A stretch of DNA of 56,417 nt. It comes from Alphaproteobacteria bacterium (GTDB lineage Bacteria > Pseudomonadota > Alphaproteobacteria > Micropepsales > Micropepsaceae). Of this stretch, positions 15,902-24,914 are shown piece after piece. A program made the translations under genes and the position numbers. The first letter of the stretch is position 1; the number at the start of each line of letters is the position of its first letter. The stretch is taken from NCBI GenBank assembly GCA_025924715.1, contig JAICHV010000021.1:1-56417 (forward strand), read 5' to 3'. The notes under the pieces were generated by a model that had not been told where the DNA came from, ran no database searches, and was given only the letters and a program-made list of their open reading frames with translations.

Positions 15902-17998
15902 ATGACGCTTCGGCATTTTCTGGGATGGACGGCGGTGGCCGCGCTGGCGGCGGGGGCCGCGCTTGCCCAGAGCGCCGCGCCGGAGCCGGCCCTGGTCGCG
16001 GCCGGCATGCGCCCATCCGCCCTCCACGTCCTTTCCCCCGCCGATCACGATATTTTCACCCGCGCCTTCCTGGCCGCCAGCAAAGACGATTGGGCGAACG
16101 CCCTCGCGCTAGGCAATCAGGGCCAGGACAGCCAGGCCCGGCAATTGCTGCAATGGCGCTATGCGCTGGATCAGAACAGCGGCGCCAAATTCGCCGACAT
16201 CCAGGCGGTGATCGGGTTCACGCAAGATTGGCCGCTGCGCGGCACGTTGTTTGTCCGGGCGGAGGCGGCGCTTCCCGACGATATGCCGCCGGCCGAGATC
16301 GTCCGGTGGTTCGGCAGCCGCGCGCCCGCCTCGTCGCTGGGACGGGTGCTGTTGGGCGAGGCGTTGGTTGCGACGGGCGACAGCGCCCGCGGCATCGCCC
16401 TGATCCGCCAAGGCTGGGCGGCGGGAAGCTTCGATGCGCCCATCGAAAGTGCCATCCTGGCCAAGGACGGCTCTTATTTCACCCCCGCCGACGACCGGGC
16501 GCGGCTCGACATGCTGCTGTGGAACAACGAGCTCACCGCCGCCAGGCGGCAAATGGCCCGGGTCGATGCGGCGACGGTCGCGCTTGCGGGGGCCCGCATC
16601 GCGCTCGCCACCTCGGGCCTGGCCAAAGCAAAACCGGCACTGGACAAAGTGTCGGACTCGACCGATCCGACCCTGCTGTATGATTGGGCGCGTCAATTGC
16701 GTCTGAACGACCAGGACGATGCCGCGCATGCCAAGCTGCTTCAGCTTGCGCCGGAAAATTTGGCGCGCCAGCACACCGCGCGCTGGTGGGGCGAAGTCAA
16801 TGCCGAGGCGCGCGATGCGCTCGCCGCCGGCGATCCGCGGATGGCTCTGGCGCTGGTGGATCACGCCATGCTGCCGCCCGGCGACGAATACTCCGAACAG
16901 CAATTCCTCGGGGGGTTTATTTCGCTGCGGTTCTTAAAGGATCCGGCGCGGGCGCTGACCTATTTTCGCGATCTGGGCGCCAATGTCAGCCGCCCGATCA
17001 GCAAGTCGCGGGCCGAATATTGGCAGGGGCGGGCTTTCGAGGCGATGGGCGATACCGCCGGCGCCTATGTCCATTACCGCTTCGCCGCCGCCTATCCGGA
17101 AACCTTTTACGGCCAGCTCGCTTTGGCGCGCACCGAAACCGCGCCGATGCTCCATCTGAATGACACCGCCGTCGAGCCTGCCCCCAAGGCGCAAATCGAA
17201 TCCGCTTCGCTGATGCCGCAGATGCGGGTGTTGGCCGATCTGGGGCTGGAGCGCGATCTGCGGCTATTCGCCGATCGCCAGGCCCAGGACTTTTCCGCGC
17301 CCGCCCGTCTGAAACAATTCCTGCAGACCCTGACCGATTGGGGTTATCCCGAGATCGCCGTGCGGCTGGCCAAGACCTCGTCCTATGCCGGCGCGCCGCT
17401 GGTGCCCTTCGCCTATCCGGTTCGAACCCTGCCGGCCTATGCCGCGCCGGGCGCGGCGCCGCCCCCTGCCCTCATCCTGGCCCTGATCCGCCAGGAAACC
17501 GAATTCGATCCTTATGCGGTCAGCCCTGCGGGCGCGCGCGGCCTGATGCAGATGATGCCGGACTCCGCCAAAAAGGCGGCGCGGGAAAGCGGTCTGCCCT
17601 ATCGGCTCGATGCCCTGATGAGCGATCCGAATTACAATATCCAACTGGGGATGACCGAGTTTTCCGGTCATTACTCCAATTGGGGCAATTCCATTGTGCT
17701 GGCGGCGGCGGCGTATAATGCCGGCCCCAACAATGTGCGGCGCTGGCTGAACGCCAATGGCGATCCGCGCACCGGCGCGGACCCGGTCGACTGGATCGAG
17801 CAGATTCCATTTTCGGAAACGCGCAATTATGTGCAGCGGGTCTTGGAAAATATGGAGGTCTATAAGAACCGCCTGGCGGGTCGGGACCAGCCCCTCACCA
17901 TATTGGCCGATCTCTATGCCCCGGCAACGCCGCCCACGGGCATCATCAGCGCGCCTGTGACGCTCACGGCCGCGCCATCGGATAAAACCGCGAAATAG
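15902..17998 (+). CDS. slt: Soluble lytic murein transglycosylase (Slt family)
   Basis: Periplasmic enzyme that cleaves glycan strands to 1,6-anhydro-muropeptides. The 698 residues begin with a signal peptide (cleavage probably after AGAALA, about residue 22). A long alpha-superhelical region with TPR-like repeats follows, then a C-terminal lysozyme-like SLT domain. The catalytic Glu532 lies in LIRQETEF, followed by GARGLMQMMP and AAYNAGPNNVRRW. Its position opposite dapA recurs in alphaproteobacteria and links it loosely to peptidoglycan precursor supply. Confidence 0.92.
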   Translation: MTLRHFLGWTAVAALAAGAALAQSAAPEPALVAAGMRPSALHVLSPADHDIFTRAFLAASKDDWANALALGNQGQDSQARQLLQWRYALDQNSGAKFADIQAVIGFTQDWPLRGTLFVRAEAALPDDMPPAEIVRWFGSRAPASSLGRVLLGEALVATGDSARGIALIRQGWAAGSFDAPIESAILAKDGSYFTPADDRARLDMLLWNNELTAARRQMARVDAATVALAGARIALATSGLAKAKPALDKVSDSTDPTLLYDWARQLRLNDQDDAAHAKLLQLAPENLARQHTARWWGEVNAEARDALAAGDPRMALALVDHAMLPPGDEYSEQQFLGGFISLRFLKDPARALTYFRDLGANVSRPISKSRAEYWQGRAFEAMGDTAGAYVHYRFAAAYPETFYGQLALARTETAPMLHLNDTAVEPAPKAQIESASLMPQMRVLADLGLERDLRLFADRQAQDFSAPARLKQFLQTLTDWGYPEIAVRLAKTSSYAGAPLVPFAYPVRTLPAYAAPGAAPPPALILALIRQETEFDPYAVSPAGARGLMQMMPDSAKKAARESGLPYRLDALMSDPNYNIQLGMTEFSGHYSNWGNSIVLAAAAYNAGPNNVRRWLNANGDPRTGADPVDWIEQIPFSETRNYVQRVLENMEVYKNRLAGRDQPLTILADLYAPATPPTGIISAPVTLTAAPSDKTAK

Positions 17999-18007
17999 GC
18001 CGCGAGG

Positions 18008-18035
18008 CCGCCCAGAGGGTCACAGACCCGGGCGG
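18008..18035. terminator. Hairpin between convergent slt and Sel1-repeat genes
   Basis: CCGCCC (18008-18013) pairs with GGGCGG (18030-18035), and GGGT/ACCC forms an inner stem around CACAG, with an AGA bulge. No long T run follows on either strand, so it may be a processed or Rho-assisted end for both genes. Confidence 0.5.
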
Positions 18036-18036
18036 A

Positions 18037-18309
18037 CTACTTGAAAATATTCAGCCATTCGCGGGCGAGTTTTTGCGCCTGCGCGATCTGAGAGGAATTC
18101 ATTTCCCGGGCAATCTGGTTGCGCCAGCTCTTGGCATCGTCGCTGCCGCGCAAGGCCGCCAGATTGAACCATTTGTGCGCGGCGATGAAATCCGGCGCCA
18201 CGCCCTGGCCGGTGGAGTAGGCCAGGCCCAGATTATAGAGCGCTTCCGCGCGTCCGGTCTTGGCGTCGTTTTCGTACTGCGCCAAGGAATCCATGTCGAT
18301 ACACGTCAC
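18037..18309 (-). CDS. Small Sel1-like repeat protein
   Basis: A 90-residue protein carrying about one and a half Sel1/TPR-like repeats: GRAEALYNLGLAYSTGQGV followed by APDFIAAHKWFNLAALRGS. Such repeats bind proteins, but the partner is unknown. The GTG at 18309 has AAGGGGGG six bases upstream; an ATG at 18294 is the alternative. No signal peptide or membrane span is visible. Confidence 0.75.
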   Translation of the reverse strand: MTCIDMDSLAQYENDAKTGRAEALYNLGLAYSTGQGVAPDFIAAHKWFNLAALRGSDDAKSWRNQIAREMNSSQIAQAQKLAREWLNIFK

Positions 18310-18404
18310 GATAGCCCCCCTTTTCTCGACCATCTCTCCCGCGAATGCCCTTCTGCATTGCGTGGGTATGATGGTGAAGGGCAAAAAACTAAAACGCGGT
18401 AAAG

Positions 18405-18465
18405 ACGCGTTAGGCGTGTTTTTTACCTTGCGTTAAAGAGGGAAAAGGAACCGCTAACGCGTTAG
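18405..18465. repeat. Repeated ACGCGTTAG motifs and a 12-bp palindrome downstream of the glutathione transferase gene
   Basis: CTAACGCGTTAG (18454-18465) is a perfect 12-bp palindrome that abuts the transferase stop codon. ACGCGTTAG recurs at 18405-18413, 52 bp away. The segment also lies upstream of the Sel1-repeat gene and may be an operator for it. No T run supports a terminator. Confidence 0.4.
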
Positions 18466-19182
18466 TTATCGCGCCCTCTGGCCGAACAACATCTTGCGTT
18501 CGTCAGCGGTGATCGGCTTGCGCAGCTCCTGGCCCAAGGCATAGCCGCGCTTCACCGCCGGCCGCGCCCCGATCCGGGTTTTCCACGCCGCCAGATGGGG
18601 GAATTCGTCCAGGCTCTGATAGCGGGTGGCTGAGACCACCCAGCCCCAGCACGCCATATCGGCGATGGAATAGGCGCCGGCCAAATATTTGCGGCCCGCC
18701 AGGCGCCGGTTCATCACCCCGAATAGCCGGTGCACCTCATCGGTGTAGCGCTTCTTGGGGTAAGGAAGGTCTTCCTGCGCATAATTGAGAAAGTGATTGG
18801 CCTGGCCCGCCATCGGCCCAAGGCCGCCCACCTGCCAGAACAGCCATTCCTCGACGGCGACGCGGGCCCGTTCCGCCTGGGGATAGAATTTGCCGGTCTT
18901 GCGGCCCAGATATTGGAGGATGGCGCCGGATTCGAACACCGAAATGGGCTTTCCCCCCGGGCCGTCGGGGTCGACGATCGCCGGCATGCGGTTGTTGGGG
19001 GAGATTTTGAGGAACTCCGGGGCGAATTGATCGCCTTTGCCGATATCGACCGGCTTCAGGACATAAGGAAGGCCGGCTTCCTCCAGGAAAATGCTGATCT
19101 TGTAGCCGTTCGGGGTCGGCCAGTAATAAAGCGCGATCGGGCGGGCGGGTTTCTTGGAAGGTTTATGGGGAGCTTTTTTCAC
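18466..19182 (-). CDS. Glutathione S-transferase family protein, YfcG/Ure2p-like
   Basis: The 238 residues comprise a thioredoxin-like N-terminal domain (ALYYWPTPNGYKISIFLEE, NNRMPAIVDPDGP, VFESGAILQYLGRKTGKFYP) and an all-helical C-terminal domain (LAGAYSIADMACWGW). TPNGYK and the ESGAI glutathione-binding motif match the YfcG-type disulfide-bond oxidoreductases. A basic N-terminal tail (KKAPHKPSKKPARP) precedes the fold. The start is GTG, with AGAGG four bases upstream. That GTG overlaps the stop of a short upstream frame as GTGA. Confidence 0.88.
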   Translation of the reverse strand: MKKAPHKPSKKPARPIALYYWPTPNGYKISIFLEEAGLPYVLKPVDIGKGDQFAPEFLKISPNNRMPAIVDPDGPGGKPISVFESGAILQYLGRKTGKFYPQAERARVAVEEWLFWQVGGLGPMAGQANHFLNYAQEDLPYPKKRYTDEVHRLFGVMNRRLAGRKYLAGAYSIADMACWGWVVSATRYQSLDEFPHLAAWKTRIGARPAVKRGYALGQELRKPITADERKMLFGQRAR

Positions 19183-19373
19183 GGGACCTCTGCGTTGCCA
19201 GCCGGAGGGGAGATTGGATTGGGCAGCTCTCCGGCCCTTCGCTTACGCTCCGGGCGTTCGCGGCTCAAATCGATCCGCAGGATCGATTTGCCGCTGCGCC
19301 GGCCGCCGTTCACCCCCAAAACGGGCTTGGCCGCGGCACCCTTTCGGGAGACCGCGGCCTTTGCCTTTGCCAT
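19179..19373 (-). CDS. Doubtful 64-residue frame upstream of the glutathione transferase gene
   Basis: A basic 64-residue frame whose stop overlaps the transferase GTG as GTGA. The N-terminus is Ala/Lys-rich (MAKAKAAVSRKG). The middle (SILRIDLSRERPERKRR) is translated from the palindromic repeat at 19266-19290 and its flank, which argues against a conserved protein. There is no clear Shine-Dalgarno sequence. It may be a short leader frame disturbed by a repeat, or non-coding. Confidence 0.25.
   Translation of the reverse strand: MAKAKAAVSRKGAAAKPVLGVNGGRRSGKSILRIDLSRERPERKRRAGELPNPISPPAGNAEVP
19266..19290. repeat. Perfect 11-bp palindrome, 3-base loop (copy A)
   Basis: CAAATCGATCC (19266-19276), GCA, GGATCGATTTG (19280-19290). 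The core CGATCC-N3-GGATCG and the 11-3-11 layout are the same as at 41481-41505, which suggests a dispersed repeat family. Confidence 0.65.
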
Positions 19374-19419
19374 CGGAAAGATTCTGAAAAAGAACGCTCA
19401 GAACATTCCGTGGCGGTCA

Positions 19420-19437
19420 GATTGACCTAAGTCAATC
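19420..19437. promoter_or_regulatory. FNR/FixK-type dyad upstream of the glutathione transferase region
   Basis: TTGAC-CTAA-GTCAA at 19422-19435, inside an 18-bp dyad GATTGAC-N4-GTCAATC, matches the TTGAY-N4-RTCAA form of FNR/FixK sites. Centred at 19428.5, a class II activator would place a minus-strand start near 19387, about 14 bases before the 64-residue frame. The -10 region there is poor. It also lies four bases beyond the stop of the lysine-rich micro-ORF. Confidence 0.45.
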
Positions 19438-19440
19438 AGA

Positions 19441-19509
19441 CTATTTCTTCTTCTTCTTGGACGCCTTCTTCTTCTTCGCAGCCTTCTTGGCCTTTTTCTT
19501 CGCAGCCAT
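19441..19509 (-). CDS. 22-residue lysine-rich micro-protein
   Basis: A micro-ORF with 14 lysines and 5 alanines among 22 residues (begins MAAKKKAKKAAKKKK, ends in five lysines). AGAGGAG seven bases before the ATG is one of the best ribosome-binding sites in the window, which is why I call it coding. The composition resembles the lysine/alanine tails of histone H1-like bacterial proteins and of the TopA C-terminus here, so nucleic-acid binding is a guess. Most ORF callers would miss it. Confidence 0.6.
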   Translation of the reverse strand: MAAKKKAKKAAKKKKASKKKKK

Positions 19510-19757
19510 GGTCAACTCCTCTATCGTTTGTTCGGGTCTGAGGCGACTCAGCGCCGCCCCCCAAAACAAGAAGAATATGAAAGACCTGCCGTCATAATTG
19601 CAACTCGGCCTTGACATTGGAAAAGGCCGATTTTCCGCAAAACGCAGGAAAGCCCTATTTTTATTGGGTTAAATGCAACACTCTGTACACAGAGCGTTTT
19701 TCCGCTTTTGCGAGGCCTTCGAAGGGTCGGTGGTCGGTTCTGTGCATTTTTTGCGAA

Positions 19758-21272
19758 TCACCCCTCGTCGGGAAGCGCGAGACGACGCTTGAGCGCGGCG
19801 TTGACGGCTGCCGGATTCGCTTTCCCGCCGGTCGCCTTCATCACCTGACCGACGAACCAGGCGGAAAGTTTCGGCTTGGCCTTCACCTCTTCCACCTTGT
19901 CGGGATTGGCGGCGATCACCGCTTCGATGGCGGCATCGATGGCGGAGGTGTCGGTGACCTGTTTCATGCCGCGGGCCTCGACGATCTGTTGCCGCGGTGC
20001 ACCAGTCTTCTCATTCCATTCGATATCGAGCACGTCCTTGGCGATTTTGCCCGAGATGGTGCCGTCCGTCACCATCATCACGATCTGCGCATTGGCCGGC
20101 GCACTCACCGGACCCTCGGCAATGGCAAGCCCCGCCTTGTTGAGGCGGCCGAAATATTCGTTGTTCAGCCAGTTGGCCGCCGCCTTGGCGTCGGCGCCCG
20201 CCGCTACCATGGCCTCGAAATAATCCGCGCTTTCGCGCTCGGCGACCAGAACGGAGGCGTCGTAAGCCGACAATCCAGCCTTGATCAACCTGGATTTTTT
20301 CTCATCGGGCAGTTCGGGCAGGGATTTTTCGATTCCCGCCACCCACGCGGCGTCCAATTCCAGCGGCAGCAGGTCCGGATCGGGGAAATAGCGATAGTCA
20401 TGCGCCTCTTCCTTGGAGCGCATGGAGCGGGTTTCGCCCTGGCGGGCATCGAACAGGCGGGTTTCCTGTTTGATCACCCCGCCCCCTTCAATGACCTCGA
20501 CCTGGCGGCGGGCTTCATATTCCACCGCCTGGGCGATGAAGCGCATGGAATTGACGTTCTTGATCTCGCAGCGGGTGCCCAGGGTCTTGAAGCTGCCCGT
20601 CCTGCGGAATTCCTCATAGCCGCCCACCCGGCAGACCGAGACATTGACGTCGGCTCGCATCGAGCCTTCGTCCATATTGCCGTCGCAAGTCCCCAGGTAG
20701 CGCACGATCGCCCGCAATTTTTTCAGGAAAGCCGCGGCTTCTTCGCTAGAGCGCATGTCCGGCTTGGTGACGATCTCCATGAGTGCGATGCCGGAACGGT
20801 TGAGATCGACATAGGAGCTGTCGGGGTGCTGGTCGTGCAGGCTCTTGCCCGCATCCTGCTCCAAATGCAGCCGCTCGATCCGAACCGGGATCGACGAGCC
20901 GTCCTTGAGGTCGATGGTCACCTCCCCCTCGCCCACGATGGGGTCCTTGTACTGGCTGATCTGATAGCCCTGGGGCAGATCGGGATAGAAGTAATTCTTG
21001 CGGTCGAACAGGCTGCGCAGATTGATCTTGGCCTTGAGTCCCAAACCGGTGCGCACCGCCTGCTCGACACATTTTTCGTTGATCACCGGCAGCATGCCGG
21101 GGAAACCCGCATCGACAAAGCTGACTTGGCTGTTGGGTTCGGCCCCGAACTCGGTCGACGCCCCGGAAAACAGCTTGGACTTGGAAAGGACCTGGGCGTG
21201 GACCTCCATGCCGATGACGATCTCCCAATCGCCGGTCTGGCCCTTGAGCAGTTTGGAAACTGACGCGTTCAT
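19758..21272 (-). CDS. gatB: Asp-tRNA(Asn)/Glu-tRNA(Gln) amidotransferase subunit B
   Basis: Binds and activates the misacylated tRNA in the GatCAB amidotransferase, using ATP to phosphorylate the Glu or Asp side chain. The 504 residues start [11 protein letters not shown] and have the [12 protein letters not shown] domain, [32 protein letters not shown], and a C-terminal YqeY-like helical tail ending in [13 protein letters not shown]. The ATG overlaps the gatA stop (ATGA), and GGAGGG precedes it. The set implies indirect synthesis of Gln-tRNA or Asn-tRNA. Confidence 0.95.
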   Translation of the reverse strand: MNASVSKLLKGQTGDWEIVIGMEVHAQVLSKSKLFSGASTEFGAEPNSQVSFVDAGFPGMLPVINEKCVEQAVRTGLGLKAKINLRSLFDRKNYFYPDLPQGYQISQYKDPIVGEGEVTIDLKDGSSIPVRIERLHLEQDAGKSLHDQHPDSSYVDLNRSGIALMEIVTKPDMRSSEEAAAFLKKLRAIVRYLGTCDGNMDEGSMRADVNVSVCRVGGYEEFRRTGSFKTLGTRCEIKNVNSMRFIAQAVEYEARRQVEVIEGGGVIKQETRLFDARQGETRSMRSKEEAHDYRYFPDPDLLPLELDAAWVAGIEKSLPELPDEKKSRLIKAGLSAYDASVLVAERESADYFEAMVAAGADAKAAANWLNNEYFGRLNKAGLAIAEGPVSAPANAQIVMMVTDGTISGKIAKDVLDIEWNEKTGAPRQQIVEARGMKQVTDTSAIDAAIEAVIAANPDKVEEVKAKPKLSAWFVGQVMKATGGKANPAAVNAALKRRLALPDEG

Positions 21273-22753
21273 GCCGCCCTCCACCAATGGGCCGGCTTGT
21301 GGTTGAAACCGGCCGCGCTTTCGATCGCCGCCCCGGCCCGCAGCAATGTGCCTTCGTCGAAGGCCTTTCCGATCAGCTGCAGCCCCAGCGGCAGGCCGGA
21401 ATCGCTCAGGCCCGCCGGCACCGAAATGCCCGGCAAGCCGGCCAGGTTCACGGTCACCGTAAAGACGTCGTTCAAATACATCGAAACCGGATCGGCGGTC
21501 TTCTCGCCGATGGCGAAGGCCGGGCCCGGGGTCGCCGGCGTCAGCAGCACATCGCAGGCGGCGAAGGCCTGCTCGAAGTCGTGGGCGATCAGGGTCCGCA
21601 ACTTCTGCGCGCGGGCGTAATAGGCGTCGTAATAGCCCGCCGACAGCACATAAGTTCCGATCAGGATGCGGCGCTGTACTTCGGCCCCGAACCCTTCGGC
21701 CCGGCTTTTTTCATAGAGGTCGGTGATGTCGCGGGCGCCGGCGGCGCGGTGGCCGAAGCGCACGCCGTCATAGCGGGCCAAGTTCGAGGACGCCTCGGCC
21801 GGCGCGACGATGTAATAAGTCGGCAAGGCATATTTGGTGTGGGGCAGCGAGACCTCCACGATCTCGGCCCCCTGCGCCTTCAGCCAATCGGCGCCCTTGT
21901 CCCAAAGCGTGGCGATCTCGGCCGGCACGCCGTCGATGCGGTATTCTTTGGGGATGCCGACCTTCAGGCCTTTGATGCCGCCGCCCATCAGCTTTTCATA
22001 ATCGGGCACCGGCAGATCGACGCTGGTGGAATCCTTGGGGTCTATACTGGCCATTGCGCCGAGCATGATCGCGGCGTCGCGCACCGTCTTGGTCATGGGG
22101 CCGGCCTGGTCCAAGGACGAGGCGAAGGCGACGATGCCATAACGCGAGCAGCGGCCATAAGTGGGCTTCAGTCCGACAATGCCGGTGACAGCCGCCGGCT
22201 GGCGGATCGAGCCGCCGGTATCGGTGCCGGTGGCGGCCAGGCACAGATCGCCGCTGACCGCCGCGGCCGAACCGCCCGAAGAGCCGCCCGGCACCAGATT
22301 GGCGTTGGAATTCTTCGCCCGCCAGGGATTGAACACCGGGCCGAAGGCGCTGGTCTCGTTCGACGAGCCCATGGCGAATTCATCCAGATTGGTCTTGCCC
22401 AGCATCACCGCTCCGGCTTTCCACAAATTGGCGGTGACGGTGGATTCATAAGGCGGCACGAAATTGCCCAGGATCTTGCTGCCGGCGGTGGTGCGCACGC
22501 CTTTGGTGCAGAATAGATCCTTGATCGCCAGCGGCAGGCCTTCCAGCGCCCCGCCCTCACCCTTGGCCAGTTTGGCATCGCAGGCATCGGCCATCGCCAG
22601 CGCCATTTCCGGCGTCTGGGTGATATAGGCGTTGAGGCCGCGCCCGGCCTCGGCCGACTGGACCAGGGCGCCGGTCAGCTCCTTGGACGAAATCTTCTTG
22701 GCCTTCAGCGCATCGCGCGCCTGCGCCAACGTAAAAGAGGCGGGCGAACTCAT
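21269..22753 (-). CDS. gatA: Asp-tRNA(Asn)/Glu-tRNA(Gln) amidotransferase subunit A
   Basis: Glutaminase subunit of GatCAB that supplies ammonia. The 494-residue amidase carries the Ser-cisSer-Lys triad: Lys in [12 protein letters not shown], the serines in [11 protein letters not shown] and [12 protein letters not shown]. The ATG overlaps the gatC stop as ATGA. The long upstream open frame is in gatC antisense register and is not coding. Confidence 0.95.
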   Translation of the reverse strand: MSSPASFTLAQARDALKAKKISSKELTGALVQSAEAGRGLNAYITQTPEMALAMADACDAKLAKGEGGALEGLPLAIKDLFCTKGVRTTAGSKILGNFVPPYESTVTANLWKAGAVMLGKTNLDEFAMGSSNETSAFGPVFNPWRAKNSNANLVPGGSSGGSAAAVSGDLCLAATGTDTGGSIRQPAAVTGIVGLKPTYGRCSRYGIVAFASSLDQAGPMTKTVRDAAIMLGAMASIDPKDSTSVDLPVPDYEKLMGGGIKGLKVGIPKEYRIDGVPAEIATLWDKGADWLKAQGAEIVEVSLPHTKYALPTYYIVAPAEASSNLARYDGVRFGHRAAGARDITDLYEKSRAEGFGAEVQRRILIGTYVLSAGYYDAYYARAQKLRTLIAHDFEQAFAACDVLLTPATPGPAFAIGEKTADPVSMYLNDVFTVTVNLAGLPGISVPAGLSDSGLPLGLQLIGKAFDEGTLLRAGAAIESAAGFNHKPAHWWRAA

Positions 22754-23037
22754 TCCACCACCTTCGGCACCACGAAGAATTCGCCTTCCTTGTCGGGCGC
22801 ATTGGCCAGCAGCGCGCCGGCGTCGCCGCCGTCGCTGACCGCATCGGCGCGCCATTTCAGTTTCTGCGCCACCACGCTGGTCATCGCCGGCACGCCCGCG
22901 ACATCGACCTCGTTCAGCATCTCCACCCATTGGAAAATGCCGTTCAATTCCCCGGCCAGCGGCGCAAGCCGGTCCTCGGGCATGGCGAGGCGGGCCAATT
23001 TGGCGATGCGGCGCACGGTGTCCTTGTCCACGGACAT
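22750..23037 (-). CDS. gatC: Asp-tRNA(Asn)/Glu-tRNA(Gln) amidotransferase subunit C
   Basis: Small subunit that wraps around and stabilises GatA. The 95 residues show the family N-terminus [17 protein letters not shown], the central [15 protein letters not shown] and the C-terminal [15 protein letters not shown] precedes the ATG. It heads the gatCAB operon and faces ruvX across 77 bp. A candidate promoter (TTGCCA, 17 bp, TAGCAA) lies in that gap. Confidence 0.93.
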   Translation of the reverse strand: MSVDKDTVRRIAKLARLAMPEDRLAPLAGELNGIFQWVEMLNEVDVAGVPAMTSVVAQKLKWRADAVSDGGDAGALLANAPDKEGEFFVVPKVVE

Positions 23038-23114
23038 TGAGCTTCCTGATCTGTTAGAAAATCCTGGACTTTGCTAGCAATCAGGGGCGGGGCTGGCAAG
23101 GAAAAGGGGCTGAT

Positions 23115-23576
23115 ATGGCGGTGACCGAGCTAGCCGCCTTGACCCTACCCCCCGGGCAAAGGCTGTTGGGGCTGGATTTGGGGGAAAAGACCATCGGGCT
23201 GGCCCTGTCCGACCGGCTGCTGACTGTGGCCACCCCCTTCGAGACCCTGAAGCGGGGCAAATTCGCCGCCGATGCCGCCCGGCTAGACATTATAATAAGT
23301 GAGCAGGGGGTGGGGGGCCTGGTGGTCGGCCTGCCCCTGAACATGGACGGCAGCGATGGCCCCTCGGCCCAATCGGCCCGGGCTTTCGGCCGCAACTGGG
23401 CCGCCCGCAGTCCCCTCCCGCTGGCCTTTTGGGATGAGCGGCTTTCCACCAGCGCCGTCACCCGCACTTTGCTGGACGCCGATGCCTCCCGCCGCCGCCG
23501 CGGCCAGGTGATCGACAAGATGGCGGCCGCCTATATTTTGCAGGGCGCGCTGGACCGCTTGCGGGTGACCTTATGA
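23115..23576 (+). CDS. ruvX: Holliday junction resolvase-like protein RuvX/YqgF
   Basis: RNase H-fold protein thought to process 16S rRNA 5' ends, long annotated as a putative Holliday-junction resolvase. The 153 residues include [41 protein letters not shown] and [14 protein letters not shown], which supply the acidic active-site residues. AAGGGG precedes the ATG by five bases. Its stop overlaps the following MFS gene (ATGA). Confidence 0.92.
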   Translation: MAVTELAALTLPPGQRLLGLDLGEKTIGLALSDRLLTVATPFETLKRGKFAADAARLDIIISEQGVGGLVVGLPLNMDGSDGPSAQSARAFGRNWAARSPLPLAFWDERLSTSAVTRTLLDADASRRRRGQVIDKMAAAYILQGALDRLRVTL

Positions 23577-24856
23577 AAGACGGTGCCGCACCCGCGCGCT
23601 TCCGCTGGCTGCCGCCCTTCTTGCGCCCCCCGGTGGGGATGGAGGTTCGGCAGGAGCAGATATTCCTGCTGGTCGGCGCTGCTGCACTTTTTGCCGGCTA
23701 TGACGCCAATGTGTTCGGCCTGGCGCTGCCGCAGATCCAGACCAGCCTGCATATCCCCAACAACCAGGTCGGACCGACCATTTCCTATTTCCGGCTGGCG
23801 ACCATTGCGGCCTTGCTGATCTGCGCCTCCGCCGACCTGATCGGACGGCGCCGGCTGCTGCTTTACACCATTCTGGGCCAGGCGATCGGCACGCTGCTCA
23901 CTGCGGCAACGCAGGATTACGGGCAATTCGTGGCGGCGCAAATCCTCACCCGCGTCTTCGGTTATGCCGAAGAGATGCTGTGCTTTGTCGTCATTGCCGA
24001 GGAAATGGCGGCAGCGGCGCGCGGCTGGGCCAATGGCGGGCTGGCCACCTTTTATTATCTGGGCGCGGTCGCTGCTGCTGTTGTCTTCGCCGGCATCAAT
24101 CTTTTGCCCGAAGGTTGGCGCGCGATCTATGTGGTGGGCGCCATGCCGCTGTTCTTCGTGGCCTGGTTGCGCCGGCGGATGCCCGAAACCCGCCGCTTCG
24201 ACGAATTGGCCGTGGTCAGCCAAACCCGCACCAAGGCGGCCCTGGCATGGTCCTTGGTGCGGGATTTGGCGCGCGAACATCCCTGGCGCTTTCTCACGGT
24301 GCTGGTTACCGCGGGCGCTTACGGTTTTGCCATTTCACCGGCGACTTCGCTGGGACCGATGTTTGTGCAGACCGCTTATCATTACAGCCCCGCCCAGGCG
24401 ACAGCGCTTTTCCTTCCCGTGACCTTGATCAGTCTGGCCCTGGCCATCCTGACAGGCCGGCTGAGCGACCGCATCGGCCGCAAGCCGGTGAGCTTCGCCA
24501 TGGTGGCACTCTCGGGCACATGTTTTGTCTTTTTTTATGCGGGCGTGCCGGCGCTATGGATGCCGCTTTTGTGGCTGCTGGGGTTTTTCGGATTTTTCTG
24601 CGGCGATGCGCTGATCGCCGGCTATGCCCTGGAGATCATGCCCACCCGCTACCGCGCCACGGTCTCCGGGCTGCGTTATCTGGTGGAAGTCAGCGCCGGC
24701 GCCGTCAGCCTGGCCCTGGAGGGGCGGCTTTATGACCGCTTCGGCGGCCATGGGCCGGCCATTCAATGGTTGATGGCGGCGATACCGCTCACCCTGCTGG
24801 CGGTGCTTTTCCTGCCCGAACCCGCCGGCCGGACGCTGGAGGAGATGGCGGCTTGA
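23573..24856 (+). CDS. MFS transporter
   Basis: A 427-residue major facilitator protein with about 12 predicted spans in two halves. The loop 2-3 motif reads [19 protein letters not shown] and its repeat reads [22 protein letters not shown]. The family resemblance is to sugar-porter or metabolite/H+ symporters of the YceI/NiaP kind, but I cannot assign the substrate. The start overlaps the ruvX stop. Confidence 0.85.
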   Translation: MKDGAAPARFRWLPPFLRPPVGMEVRQEQIFLLVGAAALFAGYDANVFGLALPQIQTSLHIPNNQVGPTISYFRLATIAALLICASADLIGRRRLLLYTILGQAIGTLLTAATQDYGQFVAAQILTRVFGYAEEMLCFVVIAEEMAAAARGWANGGLATFYYLGAVAAAVVFAGINLLPEGWRAIYVVGAMPLFFVAWLRRRMPETRRFDELAVVSQTRTKAALAWSLVRDLAREHPWRFLTVLVTAGAYGFAISPATSLGPMFVQTAYHYSPAQATALFLPVTLISLALAILTGRLSDRIGRKPVSFAMVALSGTCFVFFYAGVPALWMPLLWLLGFFGFFCGDALIAGYALEIMPTRYRATVSGLRYLVEVSAGAVSLALEGRLYDRFGGHGPAIQWLMAAIPLTLLAVLFLPEPAGRTLEEMAA

Positions 24857-24875
24857 CCCCTACCCCGCTCCCACC

Positions 24876-24904
24876 TTGCCGATACCGCCATCGCTCTCTA
24901 TAAG
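24876..24904 (+). promoter_or_regulatory. Candidate sigma-70-type promoter of pyrB
   Basis: TTGCCG (24876-24881), a 17-bp spacer and TATAAG (24899-24904). The expected transcription start is about 24911, only a few bases before the pyrB ATG at 24915, so the mRNA would have almost no leader. Confidence 0.6.
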
Positions 24905-24914
24905 GCCCCCTTTA

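Noticed and set aside
19597..19757. Palindrome-like CTCTGT-AC-ACAGAG downstream of gatB
   Set aside because: A stem of six with no T run after it on either strand; too weak to call a terminator.
19611..21263. 550-codon open frame antisense to gatB
   Set aside because: Shadow of gatB; its start lies in an intergenic stretch with no ribosome-binding site.
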